This document shows positions 50,526 to 62,347 of a stretch of DNA of 64,000 bases, piece by piece (position 1 is the stretch's first letter; each line of letters opens with the position of its first letter). The stretch is from the NCBI GenBank assembly GCA_032209605.1, contig JASFXZ010000007.1, forward strand, positions 24,550,264-24,614,263. The letters are read 5' to 3'. The notes beneath the pieces are model-generated. The model saw nothing but the letters and a program-made list of their open reading frames with translations, did no database searches and was not told the DNA's origin. A program made the position numbers and the translations under genes. This DNA comes from Mactromeris polynyma. Lineage: Eukaryota; Mollusca; Bivalvia; Venerida; Mactridae.

Positions 50526-53500
50526 TATACTACTGATTATAAATCATTAATACATCAACATAAAAATTAATGAATTTTTTTTAATTTAGTTTCTAATAAT
50601 GTTTATCATATTGGATGTATACAAAAAACACAATACAATTTTTTTTAATTCCACGCATATTGTCATTGTATGAATTAATGACCTTGGTGAAAGTTCAGAC
50701 ACTGAACAAAGAAACGTCTGGTTTAATGGCTTAAATGACGTTGGGCTGATGATCTAAATAAATATAATCTTCACTAATGATTTATATTAAACAAATACTC
50801 ATCTAATAAGACATTTGATCTTCAAAATTCACGATGTTTTACTTCAGGACGATGTTATCAAAATACATGAAACTGATGGAAAAAAAACAATTCTTATCTC
50901 TGTCATAGACAAACTTTTTTGTGAAGATATTCAAACAAACAAGACAAACAATCTTGACATTATGCTTCAGGAAATTGATAACAAGTGAGAAATAAATTGA
51001 AAAGACGGCATTTTTATCCAAGCAATTCACAAATTCACATTCTTTTGTACGTCAGTTACCTCGCGCCTCCACCTCCTCCCTGTTGGGGATCTATGGACTG
51101 CATTATAAACATCATGATCACAAATGGTACGATGTACATCCACTGAAAATACAAGTAAAAAATAACAATGAAAACCTTGCACAATCACAGGTTCAGAGAC
51201 ATTATTTTAACCTATTCCCCATAGATAGACATTTCTACACCTCCGTATTCAAACAAAAAAACAAATAAAATAATGTTAAGTTCACCAGAAATGTTTCATC
51301 ATAATCATTATATATATAATACAAAACTGTTTTCATAAAACATTATAAGAGTTCCTTTATAAAACTGTTTGCTGAAATCGGCATTCAAACGCCATAGAAA
51401 CAGCCTCTGACAGCTGAATATTAAAATCTGTTCACGATACGCAAGAGCTTGGTGTAAGAATTTACCAGTTCCAACACAAAAATTGGTTTACACATGTTAG
51501 TCAAGGGCAAAAATAGGTCGAATGTAGGTAAATACAAATTTCATAGATGCCCCGGATGCCAATACAGCACATGGATTGACGGCGAGTGTCTTTGAAGTTT
51601 ACCACATCCTGTGTTTATTATGGAGCAATAAAATCAGACAGACTTACCTTTATTATATTACATTGGTAATCATTTAATAATGGCATTGAAAAGCTTATTG
51701 ATAGCCAATTCAAGGATTTTAAGCGCTATAACCTTTGCATTAGTTTTTGGACACCTTAACACTTTTTTTACGACTACATGCACTACTATAAAGGACACAA
51801 GGCTAACACATATAAGAAGCACACACCGAGGACATCTATGAGTGCATTCAAATGAATGATGCAGACTACCTGACTGTAAGTTCTGTTTTGATACTACTTA
51901 CTGCAAACGCATGGCCCATAATTCATAACAAAACAGCAAATTTCAAATATTAGATAAATTATAAATTCTGCCAGTTGAATGTGCAATCAACAGTGAGAAA
52001 ATAAATCGGCTGCTTCCAAGAGTTTCAGGAAGTATAAATTATCTTTCCTTTATGCCAACAAACGTTCGTTTATAATTTCTGGTACAAGTATCATTTTGAC
52101 AGGTTCATATAAACAGTATTAACTTAGGAACAAGAAATCTTAGAGATAAATCAAACATATTTAAACAGAATTAAACGAACACAATTTGTAGACAATATCA
52201 GGTAAACTAACTCACAATGAATTTATTTAACCAAGTTCAGGTTAAGAACCACCTACATGTACTCATTGTTAAATAAATGAGTAAAGTCTCTCAAATCTTC
52301 AAATGGGTTGTGATTTAATAAGTTCAGGAACAAAACAGATTCAAGTGAATGCTATGCAGTGCCGATTCACATGCTTGTTGGAAATATCCACTAATGGTTG
52401 CAAATGACATTGTCCTTGGCTATTGGGAAATAACCTGTCCGTCTCTCTCTCTAACCATTTAAATAGCAGCAGAAAGCTGTTCAGTGTTATATAAAAGAAA
52501 TCATTCGATAGTGTTATACAGTGGAGGAAATTAAAAATGTTAACTGCAACTTGTGGATCTAAATTTTGTGACATCAAATAGGTATGGTTATATTCAAACC
52601 TTTCTATTTCTTGACATATAATAGGGGATTTTAATTAATTATATTAATGAATCTAAGACAATTTTTGATAATAAGTTAATTTTCAAAAACAGAATTTAAT
52701 TACACAACAAAACAATTCTATTTATAAGATTTTATCATTATTATAAGATACTTATTTCATTAGTTAACAACTCTCTAAAGTATTTCAAGAGTTTAAACTT
52801 TTTCAGAAATACCAGAACTATATAGATTCTGATAAGCAAGTTAATTTGTTTATACTGATTGTGTTCCATCTTGTACATAGTACAAAACTACATTTCATTT
52901 GCCTATAAAAACTAGACAAATAAAAGCTAAAAATTCAGGATAAAATCTTCCATCACATTTTAAAAAAATGTAACAGAAAAATTATTACCAATTTTTTTCA
53001 CGCTAAGCACTGTTAAAGCATCATTAGACAGGGCAACAGTACGTTTTTTGAAAACAATTTTAATAAATTCAATTATTTGTAGTTTTGTATTGACATTATA
53101 ATTTTATCATTAAAAAGCAATTTTCGTGCATAATAGATCTGAAGTGCCCATTACTGTATGGCAGTTGGGACATCGCAGTATGTGTTACTTCACTGGTGAA
53201 TTATCCAAAATGATTGATAGGAGTTATTATACATCTGCAACTTCATTTATGATATCACCGCTACCATGACAATTGTATTGATGATGTTTGTTATCAGGAC
53301 AAGTAGTTCCATGAAAGTTTTGACGTCACAAAAATAAGTGCTTTTTCTCGGAAGAGTTTAAGTGGCTTAATTTTTATTTACAGAATTAAATAATGTTAAA
53401 ATGTTCTTAAGTGTTTTTCAATTTGGAAAACGGATCATCATTTTGTAGTTTACTTTTCTAATTTGTTGACGATATTAGAATTACTATAAAAAGAAAAACA

Positions 53501-55404
53501 GACATCTGACTGTAATATTTGCTGTGGTATTAAATAAAAATAAAAAACATATATATACCTGTTAAGAAAATGTAAAAATCTGAAAGTGGGTTTTTTGGTC
53601 TCTTGGAAAAGCTCATAATTACAATAGATATTGAAAATTTTTCTATAGGAGTGTACTGTAATTCTACAATAACATTGCTAGCTTTTTCATTTATATTACC
53701 AAAAACATACATTATTATAGCAAATTATATGTTCATATCTCTGTTTTTTCATTATGATGACTAAATATTTAAAAAAACGATCCAGTAATAAATGTGTTTA
53801 CTTGGCAAGTACACGTAGGGACCATAGTGAACATACTTAAAACTGAAGGTTACTTACTGAACATTATAATCAATCATATGAATTCATAGTTATATTATCT
53901 AAACTGAAAAATTGAACTTATGTACAATTGACATCTAGGCTGAGCCAAAATACATGGACCGAGTGTGGAAATCCTCACAAGCAAATTTATTGATCAAAGG
54001 TCTTGTTAACTTGATCACAGTTAAGATTGGCGTGAATAAATTGACACTTTGCAGTTCTAATTGTGTTGAATTTTCATAACATATTGAAATGGTTCATTTT
54101 CTTTGTATTGTATACATTAGTTTAGGAGGCCATAGATCTTACAGTAATATACAAGGAATGAATAAACCAACATTGGTAAATGTCTGGATTTGATAACTTT
54201 ATTACAAAAACTTATCAGATTAGATAAAAAACAACAGTTGCCTTGTCCTTTCTGTTGTTAAGTGTAGTTAATGACCTTTGGAATTGATATCAACCTAACC
54301 CACATGCGATATCACTTTCCAGATTGGTTATTCCCCATATTGACATTGTTGAAAGGCAATAACTATTTTATGTTTACTCGCTTATTATTACCATAAACTA
54401 ACACTATTATACAGCAGAATGGTTGTGATAACTGCTGTAAAATTCAAGTTTTTGGTCAATCATTTTAAATACTAAGAGAGCACCTTACTATATGACTTAA
54501 CACAGGATATGTAGTAAAGATTAAACTTTACAGCAAACTTATCTCAGAACTTGGATGGTAGTTAAAATGGCTTGATTACCACAACAAAACTACAAAAGTA
54601 TGGCTTGAAATTACAAGGGTGTGACTGAACGAAGAGCTGAAAATAATATTTGTTTTCAAGGCCAGGGGTTTGGGGGCATTTTAGATCCCTAACAGGGGCT
54701 TTTTTGCACCATTTTAGAAGGGTTTCCCTTGGAGCTTTTCAGTAGTACAAAGATGCTTCTGGTGTCAACAACCAAGGCTAATTCTGGTAGAGAATGAAAG
54801 ACAACTTACTTTCAACTTTCATTTTACCTCCATAATGTTATAATACTTTCTCATTGATCAATGGTCAAAGAAAGTACCCATGTGACAAGGCTTGACCTCA
54901 AATGTGTAAAAAACGTTTCAAACAACTATTAACGACATAACAGACTTGAATCAGAAGTCAATCATCCACTCCCTCAAGCTGGTAATATCAGGAGAAGTGA
55001 GGATACATTAGGTGTAGAAGCTTGATGACTTTCTAGTTTTCATTTCCTGGCTGCAATGTTAATTTATTGTTGGAAATGACAGAGGAAGTGATAACAATTT
55101 TTAAGTAAACAAAACGTGTAACAGACTTATTTATTAAGCAATGTGTACAGCAGTTAACAATATGCATAGGATATATACCATTGACACCAATTTTCGCGAC
55201 CCTGAAGATTATCGAATTCCTAGTTATTTGCGAAGATATCTATATTATTTTTTCTAGATTTTGGACATATTTTCGCTCAGGTCAATAACAGTCTATAAAA
55301 AATGCAGCTTATACATGCCCAGATCAATGAATCTTTTTTTTGTGACCTTCGCAAGGTGCAATAAGTGGACAGAATGTCAATTAAAAACAACAACAACCCC
55401 ACTA
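50526..55404. other. Non-array flanking DNA, nothing recognised
   Basis: This AT-rich stretch follows the end of the tandem array. I checked both strands for long frames, transposon ends and tRNA-like sequence and found none. Frames here are below 80 codons and unlike known families. It could be intergenic or part of a long 5' intron of the receptor gene at 60710. Confidence 0.5.
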
Positions 55405-56165
55405 CCAGGTGAAATGTATACCATGGTCACCATAGTATTTCATTGTTTTTGATGTCTGAACATGTTATTTCATGGTTGTCCCCGAAAAACCATCAAATGC
55501 CGTGGTTACACCATGGTCAAAGTGTGAGTATGACCATGTTAGAACATGGTCATACTGTATAACAGTAAGATAACAGGAAAAAACATTATCTGTAACCATG
55601 TAAAAAATTACCGACCATGGTCAAAAGCATACAACCAACCATGGTCACAGTAAATGACCATGAAATACAATGGTGTACTATGAACATAATTCTGGATCAT
55701 GGTCAGGACCATTATATAATACAGCTAATCATGGTCATAGCAAATGTTTCTTTCCCAATAAAAAGTCAGTGAAATACCAGTGGAAAACCACTGCTTTCAA
55801 GCAGTAAGCATAAATCCACTGGAATTCTAGTGTAACACCAGTGGAATACCACTGGTAAGCATATCCAAATGACATCGCCTCACAGATCATGGTTGACCAT
55901 GTTCTGTAAAATGGCCGCAAACATGGTCTGTGACCATGTTCAGTCCATGTTTTTCATGGTCTCTTACCATGGTGTGACCATGTTTTTTCATGGTATCATA
56001 ACATGGTGTGACCATGTTTTTTCATGGTAATCGACTATGAAAAACCATGGTCACAGACCATGTTTGCGACCATTTAACATAACATGGTCAACCATGGCTA
56101 ACCATGATCTGTGAGGCATGGTAGTTCATGTTATTTCATGATATAACATGATTCATTTCACCTGG
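55405..56165. mobile_element. Foldback element built of CATGGT/ACCATG motifs
   Basis: The ends CCAGGTGAAATG (55405) and CATTTCACCTGG (to 56165) are inverted repeats. Between them the motifs ACCATG, CATGGTCA and TGACCATG recur dozens of times in both orientations, so most of the element can fold on itself, for example ACCATGTTTTTTCATGGT near 55978. The centre (about 55765-55860) has a second inverted motif, CCAGTGG/CCACTGG. No coding frame is visible. I cannot define a clear target duplication. It fits a foldback-type or long-TIR non-autonomous transposon. Confidence 0.65.
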
Positions 56166-56310
56166 GCAGTTGTGTTTAAAACCCTGTCATTCTTACTTGG
56201 TTATGTTTAACAAGAGCGCTGACTATCGCAAAATACGCCCATTCTATGATTATGTCAATTGGGTGTGAAACAAAATCTGTGTAAAAGGATTATACAAGAC
56301 AAATTTGAGG

Positions 56311-56770
56311 TAATTTCTATAATTAAAGGGCGATAACTCCCAAATGACTAGAGCGATATGGTTGGTTATCAAACTTGTCTGAAATATTATGCCAATGCAC
56401 ATTCTGACCAAATTTGTGATGATTACTGCTTTTAAAGCTATTGATCAGACTTAACAAATTTTAGGTAATTTTAGGTAATTTCTATAATCAAAGGGCAATA
56501 ACTCCCAAGTGACTCCAGCAATATGGCTGGTTATATATCTTGTCCATATACATTCTGACCAAATTTGGTGATGATTGAACAAATGCTTCTAAAGTTATTA
56601 ATGGGAAAAGGCAAAGTTAGGGTAATTTTTATAATCAAAGGGCGATAACTCCCGAGTGACTCCAGTGATATGGCTGGTTATCAAACAAGTCCAAGATATT
56701 ATGCCTATACACATTCTGACCAAACTCAGTGATGATTGGACAAATACTTCCAAAGTTAATGATTGGACAA
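56311..56770. repeat. Tandem repeat of about 150 bp, three units
   Basis: Units start near 56311, 56476 and 56623 with TAATTTCTATAATCAAAGGG or close variants. They continue through CGATAACTCCC, GATATGGCTGGTTAT, ACATTCTGACCAAATTTG and GATGATTGGACAAA. The first unit is longer and more diverged. From general knowledge, repeats with this AAAGGGCAATAACTCC core are common between genes in bivalves; I cannot confirm that here. Confidence 0.75.
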
Positions 56771-57110
56771 CGTACTGGACGCCACTCGCCCAACTGTCTG
56801 CCCGTACGTCGCAGGTGAAACTATAACACATACCGTTCCCAGCGTATAAAAACACGTCGACCAATATACACCTTTGAGATACGGACAAGGATCTTGTGCG
56901 CATACACCATCTCTAAATGGTAAACATTTGTGCCTAGTAATAAGAAAATCTCAGACAAGTTGTTTTAGATCTGGTTTTTGATGTTTGACCTCTAAGAGTG
57001 ACTTTGACCTTTGCCCTACGGTGACACACCAGGTCATCATGGTGAACATTTGTGCCCAGTTATTTGAAAATCCCCTAATAAATGACAGAGTAATGGACAA
57101 AACAAATTCG
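56771..57110 (+). repeat. Dispersed repeat with TGACCT-type motifs
   Basis: It contains GTTTGACCTCTAAGAGTGAC, then TTTGACCTTTGCCCTACGG, and later CATGGTGAACATTTGTGCCC and AGTTATTTGAAAATCCCC. I recognise this order as resembling a repeat frequent in bivalve genomes. GGTAAACATTTGTGCC at about 56919 repeats the later motif, so two diverged monomers may be present. It is not coding. Confidence 0.5.
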
Positions 57111-57869
57111 GATTAACAGATACATGCACATACACCGAACAGCCATTGTGGAAACTAGGTCCAGCGCACTGCAAGTGGGCTCCACAAAAAATATTGTTTG
57201 ATAACTACAACAATAACTACAAAAGTATAGCTCGACACAACAGTATGGCTTGATAACTACAACAGCTGACAACAACAGTATGATTTGATTACCACAACAA
57301 CAGTATGCACAATTTCCGAAAATAGAAACATTAAATATTAGTTTCCTGTTTAGACCACTTAAGTATTACATAACAGGGAGGGAGTAGTGTACTTAAATTG
57401 TGCATTTTACTGATGCTTATTTAACCTAAGAGTATATCTTTATTTACATCTACTTAATTAGGACTTCCAGCCACTTGATGGTAAACATTAGGCCTTATTT
57501 TTATATACTTTGTTCCTCCTTTAGCTTACCAAACCACAAAAATTGCCCCATATCCAAAATACATCATAACAATTATGTACTGTAGCCAATATCAGTTTCT
57601 TTTTACAAAATATGGGTGTAACTAAACTGGTCAAAGGAGCCAACCAGTCACTTCGTATTTTGAATATCTTACATTATGCCACAAGCGATCAGACATGATG
57701 ACAGGTTTTCATCAACTTAATTCAACTGTTCAATTAATTTGAATCATGTAGCTTACAGCAAATAAAATCAACAAATTTATAGATGTATTTAGAAACTTTT
57801 GAGAAACCATGTAAAATAGTATTGGAAGGTTAGCATTTTTTACCAGTATATATTACAGAATACATACCC
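57111..57869. other. No recognised gene
   Basis: AT-rich sequence with a short degenerate repetition of ACAACAGTATGGTTTGATAACTAC-like text around 57200-57310. No other feature was recognised. Confidence 0.4.
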
Positions 57870-58930
57870 ATCGTGATAGATGGTTGGCCTTTATTGATGT
57901 TACCAAGCCGTCTAAAGGCAGTAATTAACCTAAATCAGAAATGTTTTCAGTATTCTTCAATTGGAAGGTTATGGGGAAATGTCAAAATGTTTACTCTGCA
58001 AGCTGTAATACAGAATACTTGTCACATAGGAATGGTAGAGTGTACATATTTTTATTGACTTCATGAAAGCTTATGTTAACTGTGCTCATCAACAGCTCTG
58101 GCAAAGCCTTATTCGTAAAGGAATAAATAGCGATTCGAAGTTCCCATCGGTGTTTAAGACAATGTACTCTCAACTTAAGTCATGTATCAATCTGAATAGT
58201 GGTATTACAGAATTCTTCCCATGTGAAAGGGAAACGAAACAGGGTTTGCGTGAGCTCAATCATAACATTCTCATTGTTAATCAATGACATTGTTATATAT
58301 CTAAAACAAAAATGTGGAACTGGAATATTCATTTCTAAAAACATCCCAGATCTACAAGCACTTATAAATGTTTGCCCGATGATATATCGACTGTGACTGA
58401 AACAATTACAAAACTGCAAACCCAAATAAACCATGTAAGCGAATTTTGTTACGAAACAGGAATGAAACAGAATCTAGAGAAATCTAAAATCATGATTTTC
58501 CGTAAAGGTGGTCCACGCAGACGTCAAAAGGTGTGGTTTTACCAAGGTCAAGAGATTGCAGTTGTGTTTGCCTATAAGTAATCAGGCTGCTACTTTACGA
58601 GCAGTCTGTCATTGCAGAAGACGCAATCTATACAAGCCAATGAGGCAGTAACTGCTATATTTCATTATCATTATGGATATTTTATAGAGAATTAGAGATG
58701 CATTAAGCCTATTTGACAGTATTGTAAAACCAGTGTTAATGTACTCAACAGAACTGTGGGGTTATCAAATGTGCTCCACAATCAAACAGGTCCATATCCA
58801 GTTTTGCAAACGAATTGCGCGTCTCCGTTCCAAAGTCATGAACATTTTCACTTTTAGTGAATGTTGAAGACTTCCTATGTTGATATACTACATGATGATG
58901 ACTAGATGTGTAAAGTACTGGACTTCAAGT
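57870..58930 (+). pseudogene. LINE reverse transcriptase fragment, degenerate
   Basis: Plus-strand pieces in several frames fit one reverse transcriptase: FTLQAVIQ (about 57989), then FIDFMKAY-type residues around 58045-58070 (the catalytic Asp region), HQQLWQSLIRKGI, LNSGITEFFPCERETKQGL (the QG motif), and then VSEFCYETGMKQNLEKSKIM and FRKGGP (58430-58515). Further on are FDSIVKPVLMYSTELWGYQ (about 58715) and VHIQFCKRIARL. The order is that of a non-LTR reverse transcriptase from fingers to thumb. The YADD stretch is disrupted. Several frameshifts and stops are present and both ends are missing. It differs from the LINE in array copy 3. Confidence 0.8.
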
Positions 58931-59111
58931 TTAATTTCACTATATAAATATGGTAGGATAGAGATATTCTATAAGTATGCTATTGTGTATGCAGATATTT
59001 TATTATATTCTCAAATATTATAAATGCATAAGACAGTTAAGCCTTCACCCTTAAATGTGCCTTTTTAATGATTATGTTATTAGCCATTATAATCACCCAG
59101 TGACATATCAG

Positions 59112-59248
59112 GATAGCATCAAATGTGTTAATTTGATAGAATGGCATAAAATCTGCTAATTTGATATAGCATAAAATGTGATAATTTGATAGAATAGCAT
59201 AAAATGTGATAATTTGATAGAATAGCATAAAATGCGATAACTTGATAG
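59112..59248. repeat. 28-bp minisatellite
   Basis: About five units of TAATTTGATAGAATAGCATA plus AAATGTGA. Units start at 59129, 59157 (three bases shorter), 59182 and 59210, with partial copies at both ends. The two units at 59182 and 59210 differ by a single base. Confidence 0.85.
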
Positions 59249-60480
59249 TACGAATAGAGGCAAATCAGCTACATGATTTGTGTTAATTCTGAACAATTGT
59301 ATCACTAAGCGTTCTTTATATACAATACTAATACAAGAATACCATTCCATCTTTCAACAAATACCCTGAGATGTGTTTATTATTTTTTCATTCTGTCACA
59401 TGTATAATCATGCCGACTAGGTAAAATCCACACAAATACAAAAAAATGTCTCAAATGATCAATTATCTATCATTACTGATGTTGCAGATGCCTAATTAAT
59501 AATGCCATTATATTATTTTGACCAATAGTTCACAAGTAAAATGACAAAATAATTAATGAGGCGATGGTCCTACAGTAATGGCAGCTTCTACTTAAAGTAC
59601 CACTTAATGCCTGAAACAGTTAATTGCTTATTTGAAATTTATGATATAAATAAGAATATTTCATTCATGTTCATTAACTATTGAATTTACTTAACTTGTT
59701 TTCAGAAAGTGATAAAAAGTTTCCTAAGGCTTGTTATTTGTTTCAAATAACTTGTTTTATCAATTCTGTAGTTAATGGCCACTCATGTGATATCCTACTT
59801 AATTAAGTACATTCGGCTAATCCATAAGTAAACTTAAAATTCATTGGCAGGAAGATAATACTAAAATTTCATAGATACCTGGCAAATAATGATCATAAAA
59901 TACTTCGATTCTAATCAATGTTTTAGCAAAAGTCAACAAACTGATTACTGTTGTCACATGCAGTCCATTTGCGATAATTCGAAATGCAAAATCTTGAATT
60001 GACAGGAAAATTTGAATATACATGTCAGTCATGTAAACATTTACTCTTTATTCGTTTTTAAAAATAAGTGCGATTTCTCGAACATGCAAAGTCAGAAAAT
60101 GCGAAAATTCAATGTTTATTTTGATCCCGTAATTAACAAATTAATATCTTGTTCGTTCTTTATTCACAAACACTATACATACATACGTTAATTTTGATTT
60201 GCACCACAAACATGATTATTAAGGCACCGAATAAATTGGCGCACCTGTCTAAGATGCGATAATTCAAAGATGCAATTTTTTGAATATTTTCGTCAGTTCG
60301 TTGAGCATTAATTTTGTGTTATTGCAAATTAACTGTACTACAAAATGCTTAGTACACATTTAATAGATAATATACAGCATAATTGCCTTCTAGTCAGGTT
60401 GATATGAGGATTTATCCAACTTGGGAAAAGTGGTATTAACCATAAGGCACATATTACTACACTTTGATCTATAAATGAAA
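59249..60480. other. Presumed intron or 5' flank of the receptor gene
   Basis: AT-rich sequence without recognised coding capacity. GATAATTC/ATGCAAA-type words recur between 59970 and 60290 (TGCGATAATTCGAAATGC and ATGCGATAATTCAAAGATGC), which may be remnants of an old repeat. It ends in the splice acceptor at 60498. Confidence 0.4.
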
Positions 60481-60498
60481 CATTTATTTCTTTTACAG
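60479..60498 (+). promoter_or_regulatory. Splice acceptor in front of the receptor exon
   Basis: The sequence ACATTTATTTCTTTTACAG is a pyrimidine-rich tract ending in AG at 60498, followed by GAGTACAGCACACC. It suggests that the receptor mRNA has at least one non-coding upstream exon and that the coding exon begins at 60499. The leader 60499-60709 contains short upstream ATGs. Confidence 0.6.
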
Positions 60499-60709
60499 GA
60501 GTACAGCACACCAACATCATGAAGTGAGAACTGTGACCCGGAGGAATCAAGTCATATCACACCTCAATATCAACTTGAAAAGAATGAAAAACTACAAACT
60601 GTAACACGCAAGTTCAAGAAAATCTAGAGTGAATCATAAAGAATCAAGATTGACATCTATATGACAAGAATAGAATGGTTAAGAAATGCGTAGATGAAGG
60701 AAATATAAA

Positions 60710-62146
60710 ATGGAGGAAATATTAAACTCAACAAATGAAATACAAAGAATTTTGAATTTAAGGAATATTTCAGTGAAAATGAATGCTTCAATTCCATTAG
60801 AAGACTTTGATGTATATATTACTACAGCACAGATGAAGAAAATTACACTTGTGTTAGCAATTGTACTTATTCCATTGTTCTGTTTACTTGGATCTATTGG
60901 TAACATATTAAGCATGGTAGTACTATCAAACCAACGGATGAGAAATCAAATCAACTGCATACTGGTGGCTCTCTGTATTTCGGACACACTTTTTCTACTT
61001 CATAGCTTCGGATTTGCAATTTTGAAAGTGTATCAGAAAATGAACCCTGTGAATGGCGGGGAACTGCGAGCACATGTTTACCCTTACGCAGGAGCATACG
61101 GAAGTGTAGTGACGGCTCGTATAACGTCATGTTTGACGGTACTATTATGTGCTGAACGTTTCGTGGCAGTGTTCTTTCCAATGCAAGCTCGAACAATTTG
61201 CAGTAAAAGAAACACGGGCATAGCTATATCTAGCCTGTACATTATCACACTTGTATTGTTTATTCCATTTATGTTGAAATATGAAGCAGTATACAATTAC
61301 AAGAACGGAAATCAAACACTTGTTACCACAAACACAACAGCATTTTATAAAAACAATGTGAACTTCTTTAAAGTGTATGGCACAATCGTTAATATAGTGT
61401 TTCGTTTTGCTCCCCTGGTAGTTATTCCAATTTTTAACATTTTGATGATTTGTGCAGTGCATAAGACATGGAAAAAACGTCGGAGCATGTCAACAGCTAA
61501 CGAAAGTCCTCACACACTTCGACTTTCAAGCAGAAATGGGAAGCACTGCAGTTCATCAGAGCAACATCATATAACAATTATGCTGCTCACAGTATCATTT
61601 GTGTTTCTTATATGTATATTGCCTGGGGCTCTAAACAGCCTCGCCACCCATATGTGGCGAGCATACAACCCACGGGGAAAATATAAGAATTTGTATATAT
61701 GCATATCTACTGCAACATTTCTATTGGAAACAATTAACTCAGCAGTGAATTTTATCATATATATGCTATTTAGCAGAAAGTTTCGGATGTTCTATAAAGA
61801 GGTATTTTGCTGCGGACATGGGCAGTATTACAATAAAGTTTCCATCAGCTCAGTGAGAGAAAGATTCAGAAGTTTTTCGCACAGAAGACAGAATGGATTA
61901 CATCAATCGGACTTGTATTGTAGAAGAACTGTCAGTGACATTACTCCAATGACTAATGGAATTGCTAAAAGGCACAATAATCTTGCAAAAGAGATACATA
62001 GTGAAGGCTATAGAGTTGAACATGAATCAAGTTCATCACAAGAGTTAAGACGGAGCATCAGCAATGGAAATGAAATGGTGAAACTCCATGAATGTTGCTG
62101 TGCAAGAAGATGTCATGGAAACAATTTCAATAAATCCGAATTCTGA
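60710..62146 (+). CDS. Class A (rhodopsin-type) G-protein-coupled receptor, FMRFamide-receptor-like
   Basis: A 478-residue plasma-membrane receptor coded by one uninterrupted exon. The ATG has a good context (AAAATGG). The N-terminus carries three N-glycosylation sites (N6, N19, N25). TM1 (about 46-72) has GN at 64-65 and TM2 has D92. TM3 ends in AERF (148-151) in place of DRY, and TM5 includes P235 and P240. TM6 has FLICILP (299-305), where tryptophan is more usual before the proline. TM7 ends NFIIY (347-351) in place of NPxxY, followed by helix 8 SRKFRMFY and C367-C368. The usual disulfide partner at position 3.25 is Pro125, and the second extracellular loop has no cysteine but two glycosylation sites (N201, N208). 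The third inner loop and the 110-residue tail are basic and Ser-rich. These features fit invertebrate peptide or orphan receptors related to FMRFamide receptors, which are often expanded in molluscs. The ligand is unknown. Confidence 0.9.
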   Translation: MEEILNSTNEIQRILNLRNISVKMNASIPLEDFDVYITTAQMKKITLVLAIVLIPLFCLLGSIGNILSMVVLSNQRMRNQINCILVALCISDTLFLLHSFGFAILKVYQKMNPVNGGELRAHVYPYAGAYGSVVTARITSCLTVLLCAERFVAVFFPMQARTICSKRNTGIAISSLYIITLVLFIPFMLKYEAVYNYKNGNQTLVTTNTTAFYKNNVNFFKVYGTIVNIVFRFAPLVVIPIFNILMICAVHKTWKKRRSMSTANESPHTLRLSSRNGKHCSSSEQHHITIMLLTVSFVFLICILPGALNSLATHMWRAYNPRGKYKNLYICISTATFLLETINSAVNFIIYMLFSRKFRMFYKEVFCCGHGQYYNKVSISSVRERFRSFSHRRQNGLHQSDLYCRRTVSDITPMTNGIAKRHNNLAKEIHSEGYRVEHESSSSQELRRSISNGNEMVKLHECCCARRCHGNNFNKSEF

Positions 62147-62225
62147 ATACAAACAAACTGAAGCTAGTATTGCACAAAGTGATAATAGCATAATAACAGA
62201 CAGTGATTTACCAAAGAAATGTTGA
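62088..62225 (+). other. Alternative-frame tail overlapping the receptor stop
   Basis: The +1 frame relative to the receptor is open for 45 codons, from an ATG at 62088 through the receptor stop to TGA at 62223-62225. It reads as an acidic, Ser/Thr-rich tail containing NPNSEYKQTEAS and ITDSDLPKKC. The receptor's own last residues (HECCCARRCHG) are unusually Cys-rich. A one-base frameshift (allele, assembly error or true mutation) after 62082 would replace the last 20 residues with this longer tail. In AT-rich DNA a 45-codon open frame can also occur by chance. Confidence 0.3.
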
Positions 62226-62341
62226 GGCTGCTATCCCAATAAGCCAGGCGTTATTTAAGAACATGCTTTATTACATAAGTGATGACAGATTAGACACATG
62301 TAGTGACATATTGTCAAGAACATCGCTTATCTGTCTTAGGC

Positions 62342-62347
62342 AATAAA
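62342..62347 (+). terminator. Candidate poly(A) signal downstream of the receptor
   Basis: AATAAA about 195 bases after the receptor stop. A second AATAAA is at 62909-62914. Either could end the receptor mRNA; the sequence does not decide between them. Confidence 0.3.

Noticed and set aside
59112..59248. CRISPR-like array
   Set aside because: The units abut without unique spacers, so it is a minisatellite in animal DNA.
60951..61462. Several minus-strand frames inside the receptor
   Set aside because: They overlap the receptor coding exon and are antisense shadows of it.
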